From an uncultured Spirochaetales bacterium (GTDB lineage: Bacteria; Spirochaetota; Spirochaetia; Sphaerochaetales; Sphaerochaetaceae): 64,000 nucleotides of DNA. Both the position numbers and the translations under genes were made by a program. The stretch is from assembly GCA_949285145.1 (NCBI GenBank), contig CASDXQ010000004.1, positions 1 through 64,000 on the forward strand, in the 5' to 3' direction. Shown here piece after piece: positions 33,434-41,710 of the stretch (positions within the stretch are counted from its first letter, which is position 1; every line of letters begins with the position of its first letter). Below the pieces are notes generated by a model. It made no database searches. It saw nothing but the letters and a program-made list of their open reading frames with translations, and was not told the origin of the DNA.

Positions 33434-35338
33434 TCAGTCAAATTTCTTGTCATACAGCAGTGCTGCAATCAGCACCACAAAGCAGGATCCTGCATTGTGT
33501 ACCAGTGCTCCGGTGACGGGGGTCAGCATCTCCAGAAGAGAAAGCACAATAGCTACAAAGTTTATGCACATGGAAAGAGTGATGCTGAATTTTATTGTCT
33601 TCACAGTAGCATTGGACAGCCTTTTCAGATAAGGAATTTTCGAGATGTCATCGCTCATAAGTGCAATATCGGCAGCTTCCACGGCAATATCGCTGCCAAT
33701 GCTTCCCATTGCAACTCCGACATCTGCGGTTTTCAATGCGGGAGCATCGTTTACGCCATCGCCGATCATACAGACTTTACGGCCGGAGGCTTTCAGTGAT
33801 TCTATATTCCGCACTTTTTCTTCCGGCAGCAATTCTGCCCGTACTTCTGAGATTCCCACCTGTTTTGCAAAATATTCTGCGGTTTTCTCATTGTCGCCTG
33901 TGAGCAATACAGTGCGGGTGTGCATGGAATTAATCTGTGAGATCATATCTTTTGCTACCGGACGCAGTACATCGGACAGCGTGATCACACCGGTGCAGAC
34001 ATTGTTCTCAGCTACAAGAATGGAAGCTTTTCCTTCGCTGCGGAGTTTTTCCAATATGCCATGTATCTGTCCGCTGATGGCGACTCCCTGTTCCTGAAGG
34101 AATTTTTCATTTCCGCAAAGCAGGTGCTTTCCTGCAATCACGGCACAGATGCCTTTTCCTGCTGCCATTTTGAAATCTAGCGACTCTGTTAATGGCAGAT
34201 TCAGTTTCCTTGCACCTGCTACAACGGCTTTTCCCAGAGGATGCTCGCTTTTTGCCTCGGCAGATGCTGCCATGGCAAGCAGATCTTCTTCCGAGAGCAA
34301 AGATGAGAAGACAATTACATCGCTGATTTCCAGACATCCGAACGTAAGGGTTCCGGTTTTATCAAATGCGATTGTATCTGCTTTTCCCATCTTTTCCAGC
34401 GATTCCCCCGACTTTATGATGATACCGTGTTTTGTGGCCTGTCCGATGGCTGCCATGATTGCAGTGGGAGTGGCCAGCACCAGGGCACATGGGCAGAACA
34501 CCACCAGTACTGTCACGGCCGTGACAATATTGCCGGAGAACACATAGGCCATAACAGCAATCAGCAGGGCAACCGGGACAAGCCAGCTAGCGACCCGGTC
34601 GGCAATCCGCTGCATGGGTGCCTGCCTGTTTTCCGCATCCCTAACCATGCGTATCAGCTTTTGCAGGGAACTGTCTTCTCCGACTTTTGTCGCTGTTATG
34701 TCGATTGCTCCGAACCGGTTGATTGTTCCACAGAACACCTCATCCCCGGCGGCCTTGTCTACAGGAAGGGATTCTCCGGTTATGACAGACTGATCCACCG
34801 ATGTCTCACCTGTCAGGATCTTTCCGTCCACCGGGATTGTTTCTCCCGCCAGAATACGCAGAATATCTCCTTCGCGAATATCCATTACCGGAATCATTTC
34901 TTCCTTTCCGTCACGGATGCGGCGTCCACGGGTCGGGGCCAGTCCGGCCAGCTTTTTCAATCCTTTTTTCGCACGGTTTGTGGTTGCTTCCTCAAGCAAT
35001 GCCCCAAGTGCCATGATGAAAGCCACTTCTCCTGCAGCAAACAATTCTCCTATGGCAAGCGCTGCAAACATTGCGATACATATGAGAAGGGCAGAAGATA
35101 TCTTGCTGATGCCGTGGTTGTGAATGATCCGCCAGATTGCAAGGTAAAGTAAAGGTATGCCGCTGACAATGATGGTTACCCATGCAGGGTCAAACGGTAA
35201 AAAACTCATGTGCACCGTGTTGCCGCTGAATTCCTCCGCTAAATGCGGGACCAGATCCAGCAGAAGGAAAACTCCTGCCGCAATGGTCATAGGCAGTCCT
35301 GCGAGAACATCATTGATTCTCTTCAATGCTGATGCCAT
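33434..35338 (-). CDS. Heavy-metal-transporting P-type ATPase (P1B)
   Basis: The 634-residue protein has the P1B motifs: CPC in VVFCPCALVLATPTAI, phosphorylation site DKTGTLT, SEHPLGKAVV, TGES and MIGDGVNDAPALK. There is no N-terminal metal-binding HMA domain. The last membrane helix is HNAGSCFVVLIAALLY, which suits Zn/Cd/Co-type rather than Cu-type pumps, though the metal cannot be proven. It should export a toxic divalent metal. ATG at 35338 follows AAAGGAGGA. It is divergent from the TetR gene, the normal arrangement for a repressor-controlled efflux pump. Confidence 0.93.
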   Translation of the reverse strand: MASALKRINDVLAGLPMTIAAGVFLLLDLVPHLAEEFSGNTVHMSFLPFDPAWVTIIVSGIPLLYLAIWRIIHNHGISKISSALLICIAMFAALAIGELFAAGEVAFIMALGALLEEATTNRAKKGLKKLAGLAPTRGRRIRDGKEEMIPVMDIREGDILRILAGETIPVDGKILTGETSVDQSVITGESLPVDKAAGDEVFCGTINRFGAIDITATKVGEDSSLQKLIRMVRDAENRQAPMQRIADRVASWLVPVALLIAVMAYVFSGNIVTAVTVLVVFCPCALVLATPTAIMAAIGQATKHGIIIKSGESLEKMGKADTIAFDKTGTLTFGCLEISDVIVFSSLLSEEDLLAMAASAEAKSEHPLGKAVVAGARKLNLPLTESLDFKMAAGKGICAVIAGKHLLCGNEKFLQEQGVAISGQIHGILEKLRSEGKASILVAENNVCTGVITLSDVLRPVAKDMISQINSMHTRTVLLTGDNEKTAEYFAKQVGISEVRAELLPEEKVRNIESLKASGRKVCMIGDGVNDAPALKTADVGVAMGSIGSDIAVEAADIALMSDDISKIPYLKRLSNATVKTIKFSITLSMCINFVAIVLSLLEMLTPVTGALVHNAGSCFVVLIAALLYDKKFD

Positions 35339-35405
35339 TGGATTCCTCCTTTCGCAGAAAGCCTCCGACAAATACAGAAGCCTTGCGTACAATAAGTATT
35401 GTAAC

Positions 35406-35418
35406 GAACATTTTGTTC
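35406..35418. promoter_or_regulatory. Palindrome in the ATPase/TetR divergent promoter
   Basis: GAACATTTTGTTC is a perfect inverted repeat (GAACA, three-base centre, TGTTC). It sits between the divergent genes, 25 bases upstream of TATAAT at 35443-35448 (plus strand, toward the TetR gene). It is a candidate TetR operator. Confidence 0.45.
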
Positions 35419-35522
35419 TCTTTAATTGTGTTGGAAAAACTGTATAATAACAATGGATAGTTCATTCAAACTGTTCGGTAACGGACACTTATGTGAAATT
35501 GTTCAAAAATGGGGTAATCATC

Positions 35523-36086
35523 ATGGACAGACGTCAGCAGAAGACACGGACAGCTATATTCCAGGCTTTCACTGCTCTCCTGGGTGAAGAAAGCTACAGC
35601 CGTATCACGGTACAGGAAATCATTGACAGGGCAAATGTGGGACGTACCACATTCTATGCTCATTTTGAAACAAAGGATGAGCTGCTGAAAGCATTGTGCG
35701 AGAATCTGTTCTGTCATATCATTGCCAGCGCAGAGGACTGTTCCCACACTCATGGGCTGTATTGTGACGGCAGTGCACCGGAATCTATTTTCTGTCATCT
35801 GCTTCAGCACTTGAAGGAAAACGACAGTAATGTTCTCGGGCTGCTTTCCTGTGAGAGCAATGAAATCTTCCTCCGTTTTTTCAAGGATAGTCTGTGTGAG
35901 CTGATCCGTTCGCAGTTTGACATGCAGAAACATCCCTTTGGTAGAAAAGTGCCTGCTGATTTTCTTGTGAATCACATTTCTGGAAGTTTTGTGGAGATGG
36001 TGCTCTGGTGGATCCGGGGAAGGATGAAACAGACTCCGGAGGAACTGGACTGCTACTTCCGCTCTGTGATTGAACCTGTACTTTAA
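35523..36086 (+). CDS. TetR-family transcriptional regulator
   Basis: The 187-residue protein has a TetR N-terminal DNA-binding domain (RTAIFQAFTALLGEESYSRITVQEIIDRANVGRTTFYAHFETKDELLKAL) and a helical ligand domain with several Cys and His residues, which could sense metal. It probably represses the divergent metal pump and itself. Start at 35523 (MDRRQQKTRTAIF) is preferred to a GTG ten codons upstream, since family members begin just before this point. The pair resembles cassettes of anaerobic Firmicutes, so transfer is possible. Confidence 0.85.
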   Translation: MDRRQQKTRTAIFQAFTALLGEESYSRITVQEIIDRANVGRTTFYAHFETKDELLKALCENLFCHIIASAEDCSHTHGLYCDGSAPESIFCHLLQHLKENDSNVLGLLSCESNEIFLRFFKDSLCELIRSQFDMQKHPFGRKVPADFLVNHISGSFVEMVLWWIRGRMKQTPEELDCYFRSVIEPVL

Positions 36087-36151
36087 ACACCAGGACTGAG
36101 CTTCATGCGTATTGTCAACGGCCTTCCATGCATTTCATTGCATGAGAAGCA

Positions 36152-36171
36152 AAGAGTCTTTGCAGACTCTT
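36152..36171 (+). terminator. Stem-loop after the TetR gene
   Basis: AAGAGTCT (36152-36159), loop TTGC, AGACTCTT (36164-36171): a perfect 8-bp stem 65 bases after the TetR stop. There is no long T run, so termination may be weak. Confidence 0.5.
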
Positions 36172-36224
36172 GTCAGAATGAGTGGGGCTGATCAATAAGG
36201 CAGAAGCGGGAAAAATGAAAAAGG

Positions 36225-36258
36225 CAGCCGGACCATTTCTGGGTTTCTCTTCCGGCTG
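36225..36258 (-). terminator. Terminator of the fatty-acid operon
   Basis: CAGCCGGA (36225-36232) pairs with TCCGGCTG (36251-36258). In the minus direction it is followed by CCTTTTTCATTTTT, a U-rich tail. It lies 38 bases after the stop of the acyl-CoA synthetase gene. Confidence 0.8.
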
Positions 36259-36296
36259 TCCCTGTTTTCTCATGGTTGACTGGGCTTCCTGTCAAA

Positions 36297-37934
36297 TCAC
36301 AGTCCTTCTGCTTTCCTCAGATCGTTCTTCCTTATCTTGTTGCTTATGGTTTTGGGAAAACTCTCAACGAATCCTATTTTCCTTATCCATTTGTACTCGG
36401 CAAGCTTTGAGTTGCAGTATTCCTTTATTTCCTTGTCGAGTTCCTTTGAGGGAAGGAATCCGTCCTCAAGGAGGATCAGTGCCTTCACCGCCTGGCCTCT
36501 CAGGGTGTCGGGCACACCTATCACAGCACATTCAAGAACTGCGGGGTGTGTGACAAGTATATCCTCGATTTCAGCCGGTCCTATTCTGTATCCGCCGCTT
36601 TTGATGATGTCGTCAAACCGCCCCTTGAACCACAGGTATCCATCCTCATCCATGCATGCTGAGTCCCCTGTATGATATACACCGTCCTTCCATGCATCTT
36701 TGTAAAGTCCGTCATTGCCAAGATACCCCGAGAAGATTCCGATCGGCTTTTTCCCGTTTTCAGGAAGGATGACGATCTCTCCTCTTTCTCCTCTTGCCGC
36801 TTCCTTTCCATCCGCATCCGTTATCATGACGGTGTAGAGGGGAGAGGGGACACCCATTGAACCGTCAACAGCCTTGATGCCGCTGAGGTTTCCCGCGATG
36901 AGCACGGTTTCCGTCTGGCCATAGCCTTCGTGAAGTTCAAGGCCTGTCTTCTCCTTGAATGCCCTGAAGATTTCCGGACTGAGGTACTCTCCTGCGGTGG
37001 AGGCATGACGCAGTGACGGCATTGCCGCAACTCCCTTTCTCACCAGATAGCGGTATACAGTCGGCGGTGCGCAGAAAGAGGTCACATGGTATTTGTTTAT
37101 GATGGTCACCAGGTTGCTGGGGTCGAAATTGTCAAAATCATAGGCCATGACGGCACTGCCTGCAAGCCACTGCCCGTACAGTTTGCCCCATGAGGCTTTT
37201 GCCCATCCTGTTTCCGCAAGAGTGAAATGCAGGCCGTTGTCCTCTGCTCCCTGCCAGTATTTTGCGGTCACGATATGGGCAAGTGCGTAGGTATGGTCAT
37301 GGATCACTCCTTTAGGATAGCCGGTGGTTCCTGACGTGAAATAAATGAGCATCGGTTCCTCTGCTTTTGTGCTGATCCGCTCAAAAGGCTCCGCACTTTC
37401 CATATCGGCATCACCGGACAGGTTCATATAGCCTTCAATGTCTTTCCCGATCGTCCATTTCCTCACATCGCAGCCGTACTGTGAACATGCCTGCAGAAAT
37501 TCTGAATGGGTATCGGAAAGAGGAGTGATGACAGCTCCTTTCGCATCTGATGCCTTAAGGCGGTAGACAAAGTCGGCTGCAGTCAGCATGTGTGTCATCG
37601 GAATCATCACAGCCCCTATTTTCTCAAGAGCTGCCGCAAGCGGCCAGTACTCGTAATGGCGGCGCAGGCATACTATGACCCTGTCTCCTTTTCCGATTCC
37701 GTTCTTCATCAGGACTTTTGCATATTTTATGCTCATGTCCCTGATGTCCCTGAAGGAGAATATCTTCTCCTCGTCTTCGCTGTTGCACCAGACAAGCGCT
37801 GTCTTGTCCGGCTGCTGTGCCGCGATTGCGTCAACCACGTCGTAAGCGAAATTGAAATTTCCGCTGTAATGGAAATCTATGTTCTCAAGCCTGCCGTCCT
37901 TCTCATGGACGGTGCAGAATCTGTCATATATCAT
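36297..37934 (-). CDS. AMP-forming acyl-CoA synthetase (medium-chain type)
   Basis: The 545-residue enzyme of the acyl-adenylate superfamily activates a carboxylic acid with ATP and CoA. Motifs: P-loop YFTSGTTGYPKGVIHDH, GYGQTET, YHTGDSACMDEDGYLWFKGR and FDDIIKSGGYRIGPAEIE, with the C-terminal catalytic Lys in FPKTISNKIRKNDLR. It is the last gene of the fatty-acid operon, 10 bases after accA. That position suggests it feeds exogenous acyl groups into lipid synthesis, perhaps replacing the missing FabH-dependent initiation. ATG at 37934 follows AAAGGA; a start 11 codons earlier would overlap accA. Confidence 0.9.
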   Translation of the reverse strand: MIYDRFCTVHEKDGRLENIDFHYSGNFNFAYDVVDAIAAQQPDKTALVWCNSEDEEKIFSFRDIRDMSIKYAKVLMKNGIGKGDRVIVCLRRHYEYWPLAAALEKIGAVMIPMTHMLTAADFVYRLKASDAKGAVITPLSDTHSEFLQACSQYGCDVRKWTIGKDIEGYMNLSGDADMESAEPFERISTKAEEPMLIYFTSGTTGYPKGVIHDHTYALAHIVTAKYWQGAEDNGLHFTLAETGWAKASWGKLYGQWLAGSAVMAYDFDNFDPSNLVTIINKYHVTSFCAPPTVYRYLVRKGVAAMPSLRHASTAGEYLSPEIFRAFKEKTGLELHEGYGQTETVLIAGNLSGIKAVDGSMGVPSPLYTVMITDADGKEAARGERGEIVILPENGKKPIGIFSGYLGNDGLYKDAWKDGVYHTGDSACMDEDGYLWFKGRFDDIIKSGGYRIGPAEIEDILVTHPAVLECAVIGVPDTLRGQAVKALILLEDGFLPSKELDKEIKEYCNSKLAEYKWIRKIGFVESFPKTISNKIRKNDLRKAEGL

Positions 37935-37944
37935 TTCTGGTCCT

Positions 37945-38709
37945 TTAAAATGAGCGGAAACGCTCATATCGTCTCTCTCTTATGTTCCCGATTTCCGACA
38001 GCTGCTTTATTTCTTCATAAAGCTCATCGGAAAGAGCGGCAAAGAATTCACGGCTTCCAAGCTTTTCCTCACTGATGATCCTGTCCGCAAAATGGAATTC
38101 AAGGGCATCCTCGGCTGTGAGCCGGAGGGCGGCTGCCGCTTCATCGGCCCTTTTCGCATCGCGGTAGAGTATGTTGGCGCATCCTTCCGGGGAAATCACG
38201 GAATAGATGCTGTTCTCAAGCATCCACAGACGGTCACATACCGCCAGGGCCAGTGCACCTCCGCTGCCGCCTTCCCCGATGAGTATGGTCACGACCGGCA
38301 CATTCAGTGCGCTCATCTCCATGAGGTTCTCCGCAATGGCTTCTCCCTGTCCGCGCTTTTCCGCTCCGATGCCGCAGTATGCACCTGATGTGTCCACAAA
38401 GGTCACGACAGGGCGGTGGAATTTCTCGGCCTGCCTCATCAGGCGCAGGGCCTTTCTGTAACCTTCCGGTTCCGGTGAACCGAAGGAGCGCAGGATGCGT
38501 TCCCTTGTGTTCTTTCCTTTCTCGATTCCTATCACGGTGACGGGAATATCCTTCAGGAAAGCGATCCCGCCGACAATTGCCTTGTCGTCTCCGTAACGCC
38601 TGTCGCCGTGCAGCTCGGTGAAGGAGGTGAACATGGAAGATATGAAATCAAGTGATGTGGGCCTTGAGGCGAGTCTTGCTGCCCTTACTTTGTCATATGC
38701 GTTTTTCAC
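37945..38709 (-). CDS. accA: Acetyl-CoA carboxylase carboxyltransferase alpha subunit
   Basis: The 254-residue crotonase-fold protein: FTSFTELHGDRRYGDDKAIVGGIA, GIEKGKNTRERILRSFGSPEPEGYRKALRLMRQAEKF, TFVDTSGAYCGIGAEKRGQGEAIA and IGEGGSGGALALAVCDRLWMLENSIYSVISPEGCA. With AccD it transfers CO2 from carboxybiotin to acetyl-CoA, giving malonyl-CoA. It is shorter than the E. coli protein (319), as in Firmicutes. The start overlaps the accD stop (ATGA). Confidence 0.95.
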   Translation of the reverse strand: MKNAYDKVRAARLASRPTSLDFISSMFTSFTELHGDRRYGDDKAIVGGIAFLKDIPVTVIGIEKGKNTRERILRSFGSPEPEGYRKALRLMRQAEKFHRPVVTFVDTSGAYCGIGAEKRGQGEAIAENLMEMSALNVPVVTILIGEGGSGGALALAVCDRLWMLENSIYSVISPEGCANILYRDAKRADEAAAALRLTAEDALEFHFADRIISEEKLGSREFFAALSDELYEEIKQLSEIGNIRERRYERFRSF

Positions 38710-39551
38710 TTGTTTCCTCCATGCAGGTGCAGCAGTGAGGTGATGAGAGCCTTTTCCTCTTTTCTGTCACACACTATGTCGACAAAACCGTGTTCAAGCA
38801 GGAATTCTGAAGTCTGGAAACCTTTGGGAAGTTCCTGCTTAGTGGTTTCTTCGATGACTCTCTTTCCCGCAAAGCCGATCGTTGCTCCTTTTTCCGCGAT
38901 TATGATGTCACCGTCCATTGCGAATGACGCACTCACGCCTCCCGTGGTGGGATCCGTAAGCACGGTTATGTAAAGCAGGCCGGCATCGCTGTGCCGTCTG
39001 AGCGCGGCGCTTGTCTTTGCCATCTGCATGAGGGATACAAGGCCTTCCTGCATTCTCGCCCCGCCCGAAACGGTCCAGCCTGTGACGGGAAGCCTCTTCT
39101 CAAGCGCCCACTCGAAAAGCCTTGTGATCTTCTCTCCGCAGGCTCTTCCCATGGAGCCCATCATGAAATTCCCGTCCATGACAAAGAGTGCACACTCATG
39201 TCCGCCTATCCTTGCACTGCCTGTGACGACAGATTCCATTTCACCGCTTGTGGCACGCGCCTTGTCAAGCTTGAAGCCGTAGCCGGGGAAGGAGAGGGGA
39301 TCCTCAGACACGATGGATGGAAACAGTTCGCTGAAGCTGCCTTCATCGCACATGTAGCTGATGCGCTTTCTTGCACCTATGCGGAAATGATAGGAACAGG
39401 AGCAGGTCATCATATTGCTTTCAGCCTGGCTGAGTTTCAGCGTTCTGTGGCAGTTGGGACATACGACTTCCGCTTCTCCGTACGCTGGAGCGGCACTCCT
39501 TCCTTCTTTCTCCAGCTCGTTGCCGGGAGTGTTGCTGAATGTCAACAGCAT
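38706..39551 (-). CDS. accD: Acetyl-CoA carboxylase carboxyltransferase beta subunit
   Basis: The 281-residue protein has an N-terminal zinc ribbon and a carboxyltransferase domain (FVMDGNFMMGSMGRACGEKITRLFEWAL, VSGGARMQEGLVSLMQMAKTSAA, LTDPTTGGVSASFAMDGDIIIAEKGATIGFAGKRVIEET). In the zinc ribbon the first pair is CPNC as usual, but the second is CSC where CPxC is typical, so one spacing differs. It is coupled by overlap to accA (ATGA) and to accC, whose stop shares a base with the accD start region. Confidence 0.95.
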   Translation of the reverse strand: MLLTFSNTPGNELEKEGRSAAPAYGEAEVVCPNCHRTLKLSQAESNMMTCSCSYHFRIGARKRISYMCDEGSFSELFPSIVSEDPLSFPGYGFKLDKARATSGEMESVVTGSARIGGHECALFVMDGNFMMGSMGRACGEKITRLFEWALEKRLPVTGWTVSGGARMQEGLVSLMQMAKTSAALRRHSDAGLLYITVLTDPTTGGVSASFAMDGDIIIAEKGATIGFAGKRVIEETTKQELPKGFQTSEFLLEHGFVDIVCDRKEEKALITSLLHLHGGNK

Positions 39552-40861
39552 TATTTCCTTTCCTCCATGAAAGCGGTGTCATAATCGCCTGAGATGAAGC
39601 GCGGATCATTGATGATTGCAAGCTCGTCATTGATGTTCGTCTCTATTCCCTCAATGATCAGCTCGCACAGGTATGCCCTCATCTTCCTTATGGCTTCTTC
39701 CCTTGTCCTGGTGTACACCATCAGCTTTCCCACGAGAGGATCGTAGTAGGGCGGCACCTCGCTTCCGGACTCAAGATATGTGTCAAAGCGCACGAACGGG
39801 CCTCCCGGAACATGAATCCTTTTCACGGTACCGGCACTCCTTGCATTTATCCTGCATTCGATGGCGGCACCTGAGAGCCTCACATCCTTGTGGGTGAATG
39901 AGAGGGGGACACCCGCCGCGATCCTGATCTGCCATTTGACAAGGTCGATGCCGGTCAGTATTTCCGTCACCCCGTGTTCAACCTGAAGACGCAGGTTCAT
40001 TTCCATGAAGTAGTAATGACCGTAATCGTCAAGCAGGAATTCAAGCGTGCCGGCTCCTGTGTAGCCGAGCTTCCTGACAGCCTGTTCAGACATCTCGAGA
40101 AGCTGTGCCCTGACACTCCTGTCAAGTCCCGGAGAAGGCGATTCCTCTATGAGCTTCTGGTGCCTCAGCTGTATTGAGCAGTCTCTCTCTCCCAGTGCTA
40201 TGGAATTGCCGAATTCATCACACAGGACCTGAACCTCGATGTGACGGGCCTTTTCAATGCATTTCTCAAGATAGAGGGAGCCGTCTGCGAAAGCAGCCTG
40301 GGCCTCCATCTGGGATACAGGAAAGCATTCTTCCAGCTCGTGCGGGGTGTATGCGGGTCTTATTCCTCTTCCGCCTCCGCCGCTTGCAGCCTTGAGCATG
40401 ACCGGGTAGCCAAGTTCCTCTGCTTTCGCAAGGGCTTCCTCCACACATGAGAGGACACCTGTACCCGGTATGACGGGAAGGCCGGCTTCCCTGGCAAGCC
40501 TTTTCATCTCCGCCTTGTCCTCGAGCTTCTTCATCGTGTCCGCATCAGGACCGATGAATGCGATTCCGTTCTCACGGCAGAGGGAGGCAAAGGAGGCATT
40601 CTCGGAGAGAAAACCGTATCCGGGATGGATGGCATTCGCCTTCATCGCCAGTGCTGCGCTTATGATCCTTTCCTTGTCAAGGTAACTTTCATGAGGCTGG
40701 CTGCCACCTATGCAGATGCTCTCATCCGCAAGCGCCCTGTGCAGGGAATCCCTGTCCGCCTGTGAGTACACGGCAACGGTCTTTATCCCCATTTCCTTGC
40801 AGGCCCTTATTATTCTGACGGCGATCTCGCCTCTGTTTGCTATCAGGATTTTCGAGAACAT
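39551..40861 (-). CDS. accC: Biotin carboxylase
   Basis: The 436-residue ATP-grasp enzyme carboxylates the biotin on AccB. Motifs: MFSKILIANRGEIAVRIIRACKEMGI, HPGYGFLSENASFA, FIGPDADTMKKLEDKAEMKRLA, KAASGGGGRGIR, EVQVLCDEFGN, ERDCSIQLRHQKLIEESPSP, EFLLDDYGHYYFMEMNLRLQVEHGVTE. The usual NTRxQVEH is here NLRLQVEH, keeping the Glu and His. Start at 40861 follows AAGGAAGCGG. It overlaps the fabZ end by 19 bases. Confidence 0.96.
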   Translation of the reverse strand: MFSKILIANRGEIAVRIIRACKEMGIKTVAVYSQADRDSLHRALADESICIGGSQPHESYLDKERIISAALAMKANAIHPGYGFLSENASFASLCRENGIAFIGPDADTMKKLEDKAEMKRLAREAGLPVIPGTGVLSCVEEALAKAEELGYPVMLKAASGGGGRGIRPAYTPHELEECFPVSQMEAQAAFADGSLYLEKCIEKARHIEVQVLCDEFGNSIALGERDCSIQLRHQKLIEESPSPGLDRSVRAQLLEMSEQAVRKLGYTGAGTLEFLLDDYGHYYFMEMNLRLQVEHGVTEILTGIDLVKWQIRIAAGVPLSFTHKDVRLSGAAIECRINARSAGTVKRIHVPGGPFVRFDTYLESGSEVPPYYDPLVGKLMVYTRTREEAIRKMRAYLCELIIEGIETNINDELAIINDPRFISGDYDTAFMEERK

Positions 40862-41283
40862 ACCGCTTCCTTGTCTGCAAGAGCGAATGAGAAGAGTGCG
40901 CTTATGCAAAGTCTGCCGTCCACATAGCCTTCACCTTCACAGAAGTAGAAATCCCCCATGGTGCGCTTGATCCGGCATTTTGTCCTGAACTCGTCTCCCG
41001 GGAAAACCGGGCTCTTGAATCTGACTTTGTCAAGACCGGCATAGACGCTTATCTTTCCTTCGCTTTTCTCTCTGTCTATGAGGCAGCATGCACTCTGTGC
41101 CAGTATTTCGCACAGGATCACACCCGGAACTATGGGGTTGCCGGGAAAGTGTCCGTCAAGGAAGAACTCATCTCCCTTTATCCTGTACATGCCGTGAGAC
41201 TCATCTCCATCCTTTTCCACCTCATCAAGAAGCAGCATGCTGTTCCTGTGGGGGAGTATTGTCATAATCTGTGTTCTGTCCAT
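40843..41283 (-). CDS. fabZ: 3-hydroxyacyl-ACP dehydratase
   Basis: The 146-residue hot-dog-fold enzyme removes water from 3-hydroxyacyl-ACP. It has the FabZ N-terminus IMTILPHRNSMLLLDEVE, catalytic His in GHFPGNPIVPGVILCEILAQ with the partner Glu in the following helix, and DKVRFKSPVFPGDEF. Located between accB and accC exactly as in streptococcal clusters. Confidence 0.95.
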   Translation of the reverse strand: MDRTQIMTILPHRNSMLLLDEVEKDGDESHGMYRIKGDEFFLDGHFPGNPIVPGVILCEILAQSACCLIDREKSEGKISVYAGLDKVRFKSPVFPGDEFRTKCRIKRTMGDFYFCEGEGYVDGRLCISALFSFALADKEAVCSRKS

Positions 41284-41287
41284 GGCA

Positions 41288-41707
41288 TCAACCCTGAACC
41301 ATTCTGAAAAGCGGTGTGCCGAATCCTACGACCGTACCGTTTTTCTGCAGGACTTCCGCAATGGTTCCGTCCTCTTCCGCATTGATCTCGTTCATCAGTT
41401 TCATTGCCTCGATCAGGCAGAGCGTGTCTCCGCTTCTGACCTCCTGTCCGACATTGACATAAGGTTCGGCATTTTCGGCCGGAGATGTGTAGAACACGCC
41501 CACCATCGGGGAAGTGATGATCTTTCCTTCCGGCTTATCCTCTTTTTCTTCCACTTTGTAAGTTTCTGTTTTCTGAACCGGAGCGGAAGGGGCAATGCTG
41601 CCTCCTTTTTCCAGACGGACAGTGCATCCGTCCTCGTTGACTTCAAGCCCTGTAAGGGAAAGCTCGTCCATCAGGCTTGCATATTTCTTGATATCTTCAA
41701 TGTTCAT
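41288..41707 (-). CDS. accB: Biotin carboxyl carrier protein of acetyl-CoA carboxylase
   Basis: The 139-residue protein has an N-terminal region followed by a charged, flexible linker and a C-terminal biotinyl domain: MVGVFYTSPAENAEPYVNVGQEV, then EAMKLMNEI with the biotinylated Lys. It carries CO2 between AccC and AccA/AccD. Confidence 0.95.
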   Translation of the reverse strand: MNIEDIKKYASLMDELSLTGLEVNEDGCTVRLEKGGSIAPSAPVQKTETYKVEEKEDKPEGKIITSPMVGVFYTSPAENAEPYVNVGQEVRSGDTLCLIEAMKLMNEINAEEDGTIAEVLQKNGTVVGFGTPLFRMVQG

Positions 41708-41710
41708 ATG

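Noticed and set aside
34427-35152. 241-codon plus-strand frame opposite the P-type ATPase
   Set aside because: It lies opposite conserved ATPase motifs and has shadow-like composition.
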